DNA of 64,000 nucleotides from an uncultured Rhodospirillales bacterium (lineage in GTDB: Bacteria > Pseudomonadota > Alphaproteobacteria > Acetobacterales > Acetobacteraceae), in the NCBI GenBank assembly GCA_903928895.1, contig CAIYSR010000125.1, positions 1-64,000 of the forward strand, in the 5' to 3' direction. The notes under the pieces were generated by a model. That model was not told where the DNA came from. It made no database searches and saw nothing but the letters and a program-made list of their open reading frames with translations. Each line of letters begins with the position of its first letter. Position 1 is the stretch's first letter. This document shows positions 50,927 to 59,628 of this stretch, piece by piece. The translations under genes and the position numbers were made by a program.

Positions 50927-52183
50927 TCACGCCGCGCACGTCGCCGCCGCCGGGGCACCTCTGGCGGCGGCGATGTCGTTGAAGACCCGACCCTCGCCGT
51001 CCAGCACCGCCTGACGGCCCGTAAATTGCTGCCAGCGCAGCACGGCAACGTCGCAATAGGCCGGGCTGATCTCTATCGCCACGCAATGCCGGCCCGTGGT
51101 CTCCGCCGCGATGATTGTCGTGCCGCTGCCGCTGAATGGTTCGTAGATCGCATCGCCCGCCGCGCTGCTATTGAGGATCGGCCGGCGCATGCATTCGACC
51201 GGCTTCTGTGTGCTGTGCACCGTCTCGGGGTCTTCGGTCTCGTCGCCGCGCGTTGTGATCGCCCACAGCGTCGATTGGTCCCGCGCGCCCTGCCAGTGAC
51301 CCGTGCCGCCTTTCCGCACCATGTAAAGGCATGGCTCGTGCTGCCAGTGATAGTCGCCGCGGCCCAGCACGAAGCGGGACTTCGCCCACACGATCTGCGA
51401 TCGGACGACGAATTCGGCCGCCTCGAGGCTCTCCATCACCGTGCGCGCGTGCACAGCGGCATGCCAGATGTAGGCAACGTCGCCGGGGAACAGCGCCCAG
51501 GCCTCCCGCCAGTCCGCGCGGTGATCGTTGGTGACCACGCCCGTCCGCTCCGTCGCCGAGACGCCGGCGCGATTGCGCCAGGTAGGATCATAATTCACGC
51601 CGTAAGGTGGATCACTCGCCATGAGGTGCGGCTTCGCGCCGTCCAGCAGCCGTGCCACGTCCACCGCCGAAGTGGCATCGCCACACAGCAGCCGATGCTC
51701 GCCCATGATCCAGAGATCGCCCGGCCGGCTGACCGGGTTGGCCGGCGGCTCCGGCGTATCGTCAGGGTCGGTGGCGCCCGCCGTGGTCTCCAGCAGCCCA
51801 GACAGTTCCTTCAGATCGAAGCCAGTGAGCGCCAGGTCGAAGCCCGCGAGCCGAAGCTCGCCAAGCTCCATTTGCAGCAAGCTGTCGTCCCATTCCGCCC
51901 AGGTGGCGGAGCGGTTGGCCAGCAGCCGGAACGCCTTGATCTGCGCTTCGCTGAGATCATCCGCCAGTGCCACCGGCACGTCCGTCAGCCCAAGCCGCAG
52001 CGCCGCCTTGAGACGCAGGTGGCCATCGACGACGCTGCCGTCCGATCGCGCGACGATCGGGATCCGAAAGCCGAACTCACGGATCGCCCCGCACATTCGA
52101 TCGACCGCGGCATCATTCTTCCGCGGGTTCCGATCGTAAGGGATCAGGCGCGAGACGGGCCATTGCTCGACCGTCAGCATCAT
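50927..52183 (-). CDS. ParB-like domain fused to N6-adenine-type DNA methyltransferase
   Basis: 418 residues. Residues about 5-90 are a ParB/Srx-like domain (LIPYDRNPRKNDAAVDRM; VVDGHLRLKAALRLG with the GHxRxxA core). The methyltransferase has catalytic DPPY at 191-194 and FSGSGTT near residue 370, with the DPPY before the SAM motif, i.e. beta-class order. Methylates DNA, probably adenine; sites unknown. Its start overlaps the stop of the next gene (ATGATG). Confidence 0.88.
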   Translation of the reverse strand: MMLTVEQWPVSRLIPYDRNPRKNDAAVDRMCGAIREFGFRIPIVARSDGSVVDGHLRLKAALRLGLTDVPVALADDLSEAQIKAFRLLANRSATWAEWDDSLLQMELGELRLAGFDLALTGFDLKELSGLLETTAGATDPDDTPEPPANPVSRPGDLWIMGEHRLLCGDATSAVDVARLLDGAKPHLMASDPPYGVNYDPTWRNRAGVSATERTGVVTNDHRADWREAWALFPGDVAYIWHAAVHARTVMESLEAAEFVVRSQIVWAKSRFVLGRGDYHWQHEPCLYMVRKGGTGHWQGARDQSTLWAITTRGDETEDPETVHSTQKPVECMRRPILNSSAAGDAIYEPFSGSGTTIIAAETTGRHCVAIEISPAYCDVAVLRWQQFTGRQAVLDGEGRVFNDIAAARGAPAAATCAA

Positions 52184-53574
52184 GCGGCCTTTCCTGGCTG
52201 GCGCTCGGCAGCGATCGCGGGATAGCTCCGTCCATCGCCGTCGAGCACCGGCGCGACCCCGGGATAGATCTCGCTCCACCGCCGCAGCGCCACGTCGGCA
52301 TAAACCGGCGCCAACTCGATGGCGCGGACCGTGCGGCCGGTCATCTCGCCGGAGATGATGGTTGTGCCCGAGCCGCCGAACGGCTCGAAGCAGATCGCAC
52401 CAGGATCGGTGTAGGTTTCCATGACGAACGCCGGCAGCTTCACCGGGAACACCGCTGGATGCTCAGTCTCGATGCCGCGCGCCTTGTGCCGGGTGATGCG
52501 CAGCACGTTGTCGGGGATGCGCATGTCCTGCACGCCCTGGCCGGCGTGGGTCCATTCGCCGACATGGCCGTTCTTGGCGCGCATTCCGCCGTGGGAGTCG
52601 TTCACGTGACCGGCCCAGATGCACGGGATGATCTTGTTGGCCTGCCGCGCGATGCGGTTGAAGTGGAAGACGAACTCGAACGACGGCGCCAGCCGCCCGT
52701 TCCAGTCGCCAGGCAGGCCGGGGCCCTGATCCCAAACCTGGAGCCCGAACCGCCGCCAGCCCTGCGTGCGCATCCATTCGATCCAGGCCTGCCAGTACGG
52801 CTGCCATTCGCCATCGGTGTGCACTAGCCCCAGGTTCACCAGCACCTGGCCGTCGGCCGCCATCGGCAGCTGCGCAAACACGCCCTGCATCAGCTTGTCC
52901 CAGTCGGCGATACCGCCGGTGGTGTAGTTGCGCTGATTGCCATAGGGCGGCGATGTGAAGCAGAGCGCCGCCTTCTCGTCGCCCATCACGCGCGCGACTG
53001 CCGCGGCGTCGGTGGAGTCCCCGCACAGCAGACGATGCCGGCCGAGATGCCAGATGTCGCCAACACGGACCACCGGATCGGCAACCGCCGCCGGCACGTC
53101 GTCGGCCACGTCCGCGTCGGGGTTCTCGGCAGCGTTCGTAGCAGCGGGCACTGGCGCCAGCAGGCTGGCCAACTCGGCATCGGCAAAGCCGATGACGTCG
53201 AGCGAGAACCCGCCGAGCTTCAGCTCCGACAGTTCGATGCGCAGGAGGTCCTCGTCCCACCCGGCATTCAGCGCCAGCTTGTTGTCCGCGAGGATGTAGG
53301 CGCGCTTCTGTGCGTCAGACCAGCCCCGCGCCACCATGACGGGGACATCGTCGATGCCGAGTTTCTGCGCAGCCAGCACTCGGCCGTGGCCGGCGATGAT
53401 GGTGCCCGACTCATCGGCCAGAACCGGGTTGGTGAAGCCGAATTCCCGAATGCTCGCCGCAATCTGCGCGACCTGTTCGGCGCTATGCGTGCGCGCGTTC
53501 CGGGCGTACGGCACCAGTCGCGCCAATGGCCAGCGCTCCGTCCTATCGGCCGGCCATAGCGACGTTTCGATCAT
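52180..53574 (-). CDS. ParB-like domain fused to N4-cytosine/N6-adenine-type DNA methyltransferase
   Basis: 464 residues. ParB-like domain at about 15-110 (LVPYARNARTHSAEQVAQIA; IIAGHGRVLAAQKLG). The catalytic motif is TSPPY at 207-211, and FGGSGTTIIS lies near residue 420. TSPPY is the form usual in N4-cytosine enzymes, different from its DPPY neighbour, so the pair may mark different bases. No restriction endonuclease adjoins, so this is a solitary modification module, perhaps for escape from host restriction. Confidence 0.88.
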   Translation of the reverse strand: MIETSLWPADRTERWPLARLVPYARNARTHSAEQVAQIAASIREFGFTNPVLADESGTIIAGHGRVLAAQKLGIDDVPVMVARGWSDAQKRAYILADNKLALNAGWDEDLLRIELSELKLGGFSLDVIGFADAELASLLAPVPAATNAAENPDADVADDVPAAVADPVVRVGDIWHLGRHRLLCGDSTDAAAVARVMGDEKAALCFTSPPYGNQRNYTTGGIADWDKLMQGVFAQLPMAADGQVLVNLGLVHTDGEWQPYWQAWIEWMRTQGWRRFGLQVWDQGPGLPGDWNGRLAPSFEFVFHFNRIARQANKIIPCIWAGHVNDSHGGMRAKNGHVGEWTHAGQGVQDMRIPDNVLRITRHKARGIETEHPAVFPVKLPAFVMETYTDPGAICFEPFGGSGTTIISGEMTGRTVRAIELAPVYADVALRRWSEIYPGVAPVLDGDGRSYPAIAAERQPGKAA

Positions 53575-53583
53575 TTGGGGCTT

Positions 53584-53814
53584 TCAGCGGGCGAGACGCC
53601 GGCGACGCGGAACGGTACGATCTTCGCTGCCATCGAGGGAAGCGGGGTCGGCGCCATCCAGGCTACGGGACAGCGACGACCTGAAACGGAAATTTGAAGT
53701 TGGCGCCTTCAACGCATCGCGCCGAATTGCTCTCGACGCATCGACCATGGAAGAAACTATCTGATCGGCAAGGGCGTGGTCGAGGCGGGCTGTTGTGCCG
53801 GTGCCCGGTCGCAC
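53584..53814 (-). CDS. Small hypothetical protein
   Basis: 76 residues from a GTG. LDHALADQIVSSMVDASRAI forms one helix, then an Arg/Ser-rich tail. Stop lies 9 bases before the methyltransferase ATG. Weak evidence; it may be an untranslated leader instead. Confidence 0.35.
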   Translation of the reverse strand: MRPGTGTTARLDHALADQIVSSMVDASRAIRRDALKAPTSNFRFRSSLSRSLDGADPASLDGSEDRTVPRRRRLAR

Positions 53815-53869
53815 CTTCTCAACATGTCGGGAGTCTATCCTGATCGATTATCACAGTGCCATAGGGTGA

Positions 53870-53902
53870 ATTGTAACAGTTTTGCCGAAGCGCTGTTACA
53901 AT
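53870..53902. promoter_or_regulatory. Operator candidate: perfect 10-bp inverted repeat
   Basis: ATTGTAACAG (53870-53879) and CTGTTACAAT (53893-53902) are exact reverse complements with a 13-base spacer, in the spacer upstream of the methyltransferase pair. Leftward, TACAAT in the dyad is a good -10. No T-run follows, so it reads as an operator rather than a terminator. Confidence 0.6.
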
Positions 53903-53924
53903 GCGCCCAACTCCCGTCGCCCGG

Positions 53925-54485
53925 TCACGCTGCAATTGGGCGCCTCGCCAGCCCGAAGTGCCCGGCCAGCACGCTCAGCGTTGCCACCAGCACGCCCTGG
54001 GCTACTGGCGATGGAACGAGCCGTCCGCCCCAACCCTGTCGCATCGCCCACTCACGAACGGAGAACTCGAGGCCGATGACAAACCAAGCGCACGAGCCCG
54101 TGGCACTGTCGTGGCCACCGAGCGCATCCAGCGCCACGGCGACGCGGCGATGGGCTTCTACCTGGCGCTCCGAGATGCCGTCTGATGTCCTGCGCGGCAT
54201 CCGCAGAATTTGCGACGTCGACATGCTGTCGAACGTGGCACTCCGGAACAGGGCCCGAAAGGTGCAGCCAGCATCATGCATTTCCTGGGTGATCGTCCCG
54301 TGCTCCAGCATCAGCCCGAGTGTGTCGACCGCCCGCCGATGCACGACGACTGCACCGGTGTCAGGATCGGCATCGAAGCTGGCCGGGCTGAACTCGCCAT
54401 GCTGCCGGCGCCACACCGTCGGCTTCGAGAGGTCCTCCTGGCGCTGGCCGGCCGATTTCCGTTTCCGCTTACCGGCCATGGCCAT
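53925..54485 (-). CDS. DUF6456-like protein
   Basis: 186 residues from the ATG at 54485 (a second ATG lies at 54479). The N-terminus is Lys/Arg-rich (MAMAGKRKRKSAGQRQEDLS). The body fits the DUF6456 pattern: CTFRALFRSATFDSMSTSQI, then VEAHRRVAVALDALGGHDSA and WAMRQGWGGRLVPSPVAQGV. Members are found in phage regulatory regions. Start overlaps the previous small gene. Confidence 0.6.
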   Translation of the reverse strand: MAMAGKRKRKSAGQRQEDLSKPTVWRRQHGEFSPASFDADPDTGAVVVHRRAVDTLGLMLEHGTITQEMHDAGCTFRALFRSATFDSMSTSQILRMPRRTSDGISERQVEAHRRVAVALDALGGHDSATGSCAWFVIGLEFSVREWAMRQGWGGRLVPSPVAQGVLVATLSVLAGHFGLARRPIAA

Positions 54486-54708
54486 TTCCCCCGTTACGCG
54501 GGCCCCAGCGCCGCGTGGCTTCGTTGCTGACGGCCTGGCGCAGCCAGGGGTCGGTGATGTCATCGATCGGCAGCGAGGCCACTCCCTGGTCACGCCAGAC
54601 GCGCTGGCGCAGGGCTTCCATCTCCGGCGTGGTCGTCGGGCTGCGTGTGCCGAGGTCGAGGCTGGACCGTGGCGGGCGGGGCGCACCGGGCAGGGTCATG
54701 CCAGGCAC
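54469..54708 (-). CDS. Small prophage protein (79 aa)
   Basis: 79 residues: LDLGTRSPTTTPEMEALRQR and VWRDQGVASLPIDDITDPWL followed by RQAVSNEATRRWGP. No family recognised. Its end overlaps the next gene start, as in the rest of this operon. The 'MEALRQRVWRDQ' helix is common in small phage proteins of this group. Confidence 0.55.
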   Translation of the reverse strand: MPGMTLPGAPRPPRSSLDLGTRSPTTTPEMEALRQRVWRDQGVASLPIDDITDPWLRQAVSNEATRRWGPRNGGNGHGR

Positions 54709-54723
54709 CCCCAGCCCAGGATT

Positions 54724-54878
54724 TGAAGAGTGCTCGGCCGCGAGGGTGGAGAGGGGGTCCTATATATATGATATATATAACTATTCATCTCTTCAAACAC
54801 ATCAACTAGGTACTCTCTCCCAGCGACCGCGGCACGTATATCCACGCGCCCGCGTGAAGAGTTGAAAAGTTGAAAAGT
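54724..54878. repeat. Iteron-like repeats with AT-rich palindrome (possible replication origin)
   Basis: TGAAGAGT occurs at 54724-54731 and, with two TGAAAAGT copies, as three perfect tandem 8-bp units at 54855-54878. An inverted CTCTTCA is at 54789-54795. Between them lies TATATATAT-G-ATATATATA (54761-54779), an almost exclusively A/T palindrome in a GC-rich genome. This repeat plus AT pattern beside the primase gene suits an origin; operator use is the alternative. Confidence 0.5.
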
Positions 54879-54903
54879 CCCGTTTTTCAAGGGTCTCGGG
54901 AGG

Positions 54904-57222
54904 TCAGGGGGCGTCACGGTTCAAGCTCTCCTGCTGGTCGATCGCGATTATCCAGGTGGTGTCCGGGCCCGAGGTGTTCGGCGCGAGCTCGATGGCGATC
55001 TGCTTGCTGTCGAGCAGCGTGGCGACGACATCGTCCCGCTCATGCTTCGAGAGGAACTGCGTTCGCCGGGTGAATTCGGTACGTCGGATCCGCCCAGCCA
55101 AGCGGACCACGTCGAGCACCTTCTTCAGCCGGGCGTGGGCGGGGGTGTCAGCAACGAACCGGTCGGCCTGCTTCATGAGCGTGCCGATACAGTGCTCGAC
55201 CACCCGTGCCGCCCAGGCCACGTCCCGGGCTTCTGTCACCGGTTGTGCTGGGTTGCGGCTGATGGCGGCCAGCATGGCGAGTTTGGCCGCGTTCTCGGCG
55301 TGGCGGCCGAACAGGGCGGTGGCGTAGGTTCCTTCGTGGGCGCGCAGGCGCATTGTCGCCTGGTCGCGGACGAGGGCCATCTCCCGTTCGGCGTCCGCCG
55401 TCAGCGGCACGGTGTAGGGGGTGATGGTGGCGCCGGCCTGCATGCCGTCGGCCAGATTGCCGCCATGGTCATGATCCGGATTGCCGGCGGCGATGGCCTG
55501 CAGCGCAGCGACGAGCTCGGCCGATGGATCGGCAAGCGCCGGCGCGCCATTGCGTGCGGGGTAGTGCTCATCCGTGAGGAACACCAAGAACCGCGCGAGC
55601 GATCCATCGGCAAGCGCGGTTCCCTCGATGGCCTGCCAGAACGGGCCGGGCACGCTGACGCCCCAGACGCAAGCGCAGGGCTGCTGGATGGTGCTTCGTG
55701 GACGCGCCTTCTGGTCGGCGTATTCGGCGCCGATGTATGGGTCCGCCGCCGATGTGTAGAGCTTGGTGAGTTCGGCCCAGATGGCCGATTTGTGGATTGG
55801 CGCTCGCGGGTTCAGGACCAGGCGGAGGAATTGTCCGAACTCGTCGACCTGGAACAAGCGCGCCGGGTGCAGCTGGAGCGAAGTGAGCAGCCCGGCCGAC
55901 GAAGCGAAGTCCTCGCCGCCAAGATAGCGATCGAGCCCGGCGGCATAGAGCGCTCGTTTGGTGCAGCGCCGGGCGTGATCCTTGCCACCGCCGCTATCGG
56001 CGATGCCGATGGCGTAGACGTTGCTGCGCAGGTCAGTGGGGGTGCGGTAGCGGCGGCCGGCGACGGCGCCGACCAGGCACAGCGCCGCGCCCAGGGCGAG
56101 GAAGGGTTGCGGGCTGACCGCGGTGCTGGTGGCGTAGTCGATGAACAGGCGCAACACGCCGTCGACCTCGAGCAGCTCCGGCGGCACCCGATAGGGTTTG
56201 GGGGATGGCGGCGCCGCCCGCGGCTGTGCCGCAACCTTCGCCAGGAGCCCGGCGGCCGGATGTGGTCGCACCGCCTGTTCGGCCGCGACGGCGTTCAGGG
56301 TGACCTCCGGCGGTGGCACCCAGCCCCGTTCGATCGCCATGGCATAGATGCTGCCAGCGCCGATGCTGTGCGGCCGCAGCCGCAACCAGCGGCGCTCGGG
56401 TGTGTCGCTGCGACCGGAGCCGCCCGATTTGCTCGACTGCCGCGACCATGCGCACCAGAGGTCCTTGCCCTCGTCGCCGAGCGCCGCCTTGAGCGCGTTG
56501 CCGATGGTGATCCAGGACGTGCCGTCGAGATCATCGTTGGGGATGAACGCCAGCGCCGATTGCACCGCCTCGAGGGTGCCGCGCGGGTCGGAGGGTCCAT
56601 GCCATGCTGTGCCTGGCGCGGCGTCGCCGATCAGCGTGCGCGGCTTCATCTCCGCGGGGATCATGGCATAGGCCCGATCGAGCCAGGCCAGCACCTGTGC
56701 CTCGGCCACCACCGGCAGCCCGCTGAGCGGCACGTCGAGCAGGGTGTCCTCGGGCCATTCGTAGGGCCGCTCGGTGCCGGGGTGGATGGCGTGGGCGACG
56801 AATTGCTGGCCGCGGGCGAGCACCTCGAGCGGGTGGCGCTTGCGCCCGGCAAACGGCGTTTCGGCGCGGTAGACGAGCATCCGTTTCGGTGCCTGGCCGA
56901 TGCGGATGCAGGGCGTGTCGCCCAGCATGGTGGCGGCGAGATCGGTCAGCGCGATCGCCAATTCGCCATCGAGGGTGTCGATGTCGAGCGCGACGACGGC
57001 GCCGCAGGCAATGCCGACGCCGCAGTCGGGCCAATGCCGCCAGATGTCGAGCTCGACGTCCGTGGTCGCCCGGTCGCAGTGCCGCGTCCAGTCGGGATAG
57101 GGCTTCCACTCGCCCTGGGTGAACCGGCCCGGTACCTTGCTGTCCGGCATGATCGGGATCACCGCGTAGCCGTTGTCGACCAGCCGGGCACCGTGCTCCG
57201 CCATATTCGAGGGTTGAGTCAT
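54904..57222 (-). CDS. Primase-polymerase / DUF3987 replication protein
   Basis: 772 residues from the ATG at 57222, which overlaps the preceding stop (ATGA). N-terminal prim-pol domain (1-180; DID at 80-82 as catalytic acids). Then a PriCT_2-like part (ALAFIPNDDLDGTSWITIGN) and from about 330 a DUF3987 region. Its nucleotide-binding site ADSGGGKDHAR has D where Walker A normally has S/T. Likely starts replication. Confidence 0.82.
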   Translation of the reverse strand: MTQPSNMAEHGARLVDNGYAVIPIMPDSKVPGRFTQGEWKPYPDWTRHCDRATTDVELDIWRHWPDCGVGIACGAVVALDIDTLDGELAIALTDLAATMLGDTPCIRIGQAPKRMLVYRAETPFAGRKRHPLEVLARGQQFVAHAIHPGTERPYEWPEDTLLDVPLSGLPVVAEAQVLAWLDRAYAMIPAEMKPRTLIGDAAPGTAWHGPSDPRGTLEAVQSALAFIPNDDLDGTSWITIGNALKAALGDEGKDLWCAWSRQSSKSGGSGRSDTPERRWLRLRPHSIGAGSIYAMAIERGWVPPPEVTLNAVAAEQAVRPHPAAGLLAKVAAQPRAAPPSPKPYRVPPELLEVDGVLRLFIDYATSTAVSPQPFLALGAALCLVGAVAGRRYRTPTDLRSNVYAIGIADSGGGKDHARRCTKRALYAAGLDRYLGGEDFASSAGLLTSLQLHPARLFQVDEFGQFLRLVLNPRAPIHKSAIWAELTKLYTSAADPYIGAEYADQKARPRSTIQQPCACVWGVSVPGPFWQAIEGTALADGSLARFLVFLTDEHYPARNGAPALADPSAELVAALQAIAAGNPDHDHGGNLADGMQAGATITPYTVPLTADAEREMALVRDQATMRLRAHEGTYATALFGRHAENAAKLAMLAAISRNPAQPVTEARDVAWAARVVEHCIGTLMKQADRFVADTPAHARLKKVLDVVRLAGRIRRTEFTRRTQFLSKHERDDVVATLLDSKQIAIELAPNTSGPDTTWIIAIDQQESLNRDAP

Positions 57223-57698
57223 TGCCCCGCCGCGGCATCGGAGATCGGAAGCCATGCATGCTCGCCGCACCAATCATTCTGCTCGGTGATGATGTTCAGC
57301 GACGGCCGCCGGCTGTGTTCCTGGCGATGAACGCCACAGACGTTGACGCAGGGGGATTTCGGGGAGACCACCCACGGGGCGGCGCTGTCATGGCCCCACC
57401 AGCGGCAGGTCGCACAGGTCGGGGTGCCGGAGACCATCGCAATGCCTGCAGGATCGGCGGGATCGGCGACCCCTGCGAGATCGGTGCACACCACCGCCTG
57501 CGCGATGACTTGCCTGATCTCGCTGATCGCGATCATTCCCACATTGGGATGGCGCCGGAGCATCATTATCGGCGTGTCGGCAAGCTCGCCCAGCGTGTCG
57601 TAATGCGGCTTCAGCGCATTCAGAACCCGTGGGGACCAGAGGCGGATTTCACTAATCCGAAGGTCACGCCAGGCATTCAGTTCGGGGATGTTGCTCAT
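57219..57698 (-). CDS. RNA polymerase alpha-CTD-like protein with cysteine motif
   Basis: 159 residues. Residues 13-60 (ISEIRLWSPRVLNALKPHYD, then TLGELADTPIMMLRRHPNVG and AISEIRQVIA) closely follow the alpha C-terminal domain pattern of RNA polymerase (helix-hairpin-helix; 'L.vR..N.LK', 'NlG..sl.EI'). The second half has CATCRWW and further cysteines that could bind zinc. It may contact promoter DNA or sigma factors during early expression. Coupled to the primase gene by ATGA. Confidence 0.65.
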   Translation of the reverse strand: MSNIPELNAWRDLRISEIRLWSPRVLNALKPHYDTLGELADTPIMMLRRHPNVGMIAISEIRQVIAQAVVCTDLAGVADPADPAGIAMVSGTPTCATCRWWGHDSAAPWVVSPKSPCVNVCGVHRQEHSRRPSLNIITEQNDWCGEHAWLPISDAAAGQ

Positions 57699-58045
57699 GG
57701 GAAAGCTCCTTGAACTTTCGCTGCCGCGGCACTCACCGCGATCTGTTGCTCGATCAGCGCATCGACGTAGCCGCCGCAGATCACGTCGATGAACGCGGCC
57801 CACTCGGCCGGCGACCATGTCGCCATGTCGGTGCGGGCGAGTGCGTCGATGTATTCGCCGGCGCGATCGCCGGCCCGGCGCATGGCAGCGAGCTCATGTT
57901 CGTTGGGATCGACCATGCGATGTTCCTTCCAGATTTCGAGGCAAACGGGCGAGCAGGTCGGCACGGTCCAGTGGATGCGCAGCGCGCGGTGGCGCTTGAA
58001 CCAATCCCAGTGCCGAGCGGTGCGGGTGCAGTTTCGGCATCTCAC
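57695..58045 (-). CDS. Small protein with CxxC zinc site and DUF6511-like domain
   Basis: 116 residues from a GTG at 58045. That start overlaps the helicase stop (GTGA), which decided it; the ATG at 57916 would lose the cysteines. N-terminal CRNC and CSPVC likely hold zinc. The C-terminal part (ELAAMRRAGDRAGEYIDALA, RTDMATWSPAEWAAFIDVIC) matches DUF6511. Function unknown, typical of the early operon. Confidence 0.6.
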   Translation of the reverse strand: MRCRNCTRTARHWDWFKRHRALRIHWTVPTCSPVCLEIWKEHRMVDPNEHELAAMRRAGDRAGEYIDALARTDMATWSPAEWAAFIDVICGGYVDALIEQQIAVSAAAAKVQGAFP

Positions 58046-59628
58046 ACGAACCTCGCCGCGGCGATCTCGGTGTACTGGCCAGTCGGCCGCACCTGGATCG
58101 CGATCGGCCTGCGCAGCGTCGACAGGTTCCCCAGTGCCTCGTCGACTGTGGCGGGCGCCGGAAGGTGGCTGGCGCGCCGGCGCCACCAGCTCACCGCCTT
58201 CTCCCGCGGGAAGCCGGTGTGCTCGAAGCAGACCCACTCGCTGTGGCGGGCGAGACCGCATTCGTAGGTGACGCGCAGAGACGCCGGCTTGCCGGGCTTC
58301 TCGTGCCGGGCGTAGGAGACGCCGGTGACGTCGCACCACTCGGCTTGGATCTGTGTCGAGAGCAACGCATTCGACGCCGCCTGTGGCGCCACTTTCACCA
58401 CCGGCGGCGGGAACTCGTAGTCGCACTCGATGCAGTGCCGGACGCTGGCATGGTTGATCGTCTGGCATTCCGGGCAGATTTTGATCGGCGCCTCACCGGG
58501 CTCTTCGCTCTTCTCCTTCTTGCGGCCGTCGACGGTGTCGATCGGTCCGTGTCGGGCGGTGTTGCCGGCGAAGTCCAGCACCAGGCAATCCTCCTTGCCC
58601 TCGGCGAGGCGGGTGCCGCGGCCCACCATCTGGACGTAGAGGCCGACGCTCTTCGTCGGCCGGAGCAGGGCGATGAGGTCAGTGCCTGGGGCGTCGAAGC
58701 CGGTGGTCAGCACGTTGGCGTTGGTGACGCAGCGCAGGCGCCCGGCTTTGAAGGCTGCGAGGATGCCGGCGCGCTCGGGCCCGGGCGTTTCGCCGGTGAC
58801 CGTCTCGCAGGACACGCCGTGCTCGCGGATGGCGTCGCGGACGTGGCGGGCGTGGGCGACACCGGAGCAGAAGATGAGCCAGGAGCCGCGGCCCTCGCCG
58901 TGCTGCACGATCTCGGCCACCGCGGCGCGCGTCACCTCGTCACGATCGACCGCCGCCTCGAGGTCCTTGGCGATGAACTCGCCCCCGCGGGTGCCGACGC
59001 CGCCGACGTCGAGCTGCGTCTCGGTCTGCTTCGGCACGACGGGGCAGAGATAGCCCTGCTGGATCATTTCCAGCACCGGCACGTGATAGGCGATGTCGGT
59101 GAACAGCCGGTCCTTGCCCTCGTGCAGCATCCCGCTGTCGAGCCGATAGGGCGTGGCGGTGAAGCCCACCACCTTGACCAGGCCGGCATTGATCTCGTTC
59201 AGTTGCTGGAGGAAGGAGCGATACATGCCGCTGTCGTTCCGGCCGAGCAAATGCGCCTCGTCGATCAGAACCAGGTCGCATCGCTGCACCCGCATGGCGT
59301 GGCGGTGGATCGACTGGATGCCGGCGAACAAGATCTGTGCGCCGATGTCGCGACGCGACAGACCGGCCGAGTAGATACCCGCGGGCGCCTCCGGCCAGGC
59401 GCGCAGCATCGCCATGAAATTTTGCTGAATTAATTCCTTCACGTGGGTCAGTACGAGCACGCGGGTGTCTGCATAGGCGGTGATCGCCTCGCGGATGAAG
59501 CCGGCAAGTACGACAGACTTGCCACCCGCTGTCGGGATCACCACCAGGGGATTGCCGGTGCTGCCGGCAAAATACTCGTAGAGCGCGTCGATGGCCGCTC
59601 GCTGATATGGTCGCAATGACAGGGTCAT
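58042..59628 (-). CDS. SF2 DEAD/DEAH-box helicase
   Basis: 528 residues. Motifs: I PTAGGKS (32-38), II DEAH (123-126), III GFTATP, VI QMVGRGTR. A zinc-like CPEC..CIEC lies near residue 390 and a C-terminal ~100-residue domain follows (WCDVTGVSYARHEKPGKPAS). Opens DNA for replication or recombination. Start overlaps the nuclease stop (ATGA). Confidence 0.88.
   Translation of the reverse strand: MTLSLRPYQRAAIDALYEYFAGSTGNPLVVIPTAGGKSVVLAGFIREAITAYADTRVLVLTHVKELIQQNFMAMLRAWPEAPAGIYSAGLSRRDIGAQILFAGIQSIHRHAMRVQRCDLVLIDEAHLLGRNDSGMYRSFLQQLNEINAGLVKVVGFTATPYRLDSGMLHEGKDRLFTDIAYHVPVLEMIQQGYLCPVVPKQTETQLDVGGVGTRGGEFIAKDLEAAVDRDEVTRAAVAEIVQHGEGRGSWLIFCSGVAHARHVRDAIREHGVSCETVTGETPGPERAGILAAFKAGRLRCVTNANVLTTGFDAPGTDLIALLRPTKSVGLYVQMVGRGTRLAEGKEDCLVLDFAGNTARHGPIDTVDGRKKEKSEEPGEAPIKICPECQTINHASVRHCIECDYEFPPPVVKVAPQAASNALLSTQIQAEWCDVTGVSYARHEKPGKPASLRVTYECGLARHSEWVCFEHTGFPREKAVSWWRRRASHLPAPATVDEALGNLSTLRRPIAIQVRPTGQYTEIAAARFV

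Noticed and set aside
50927-53574. A restriction-modification system
   Set aside because: No restriction endonuclease lies near the two methyltransferases; the HNH gene at 49351-49683 is positioned for terminase function.
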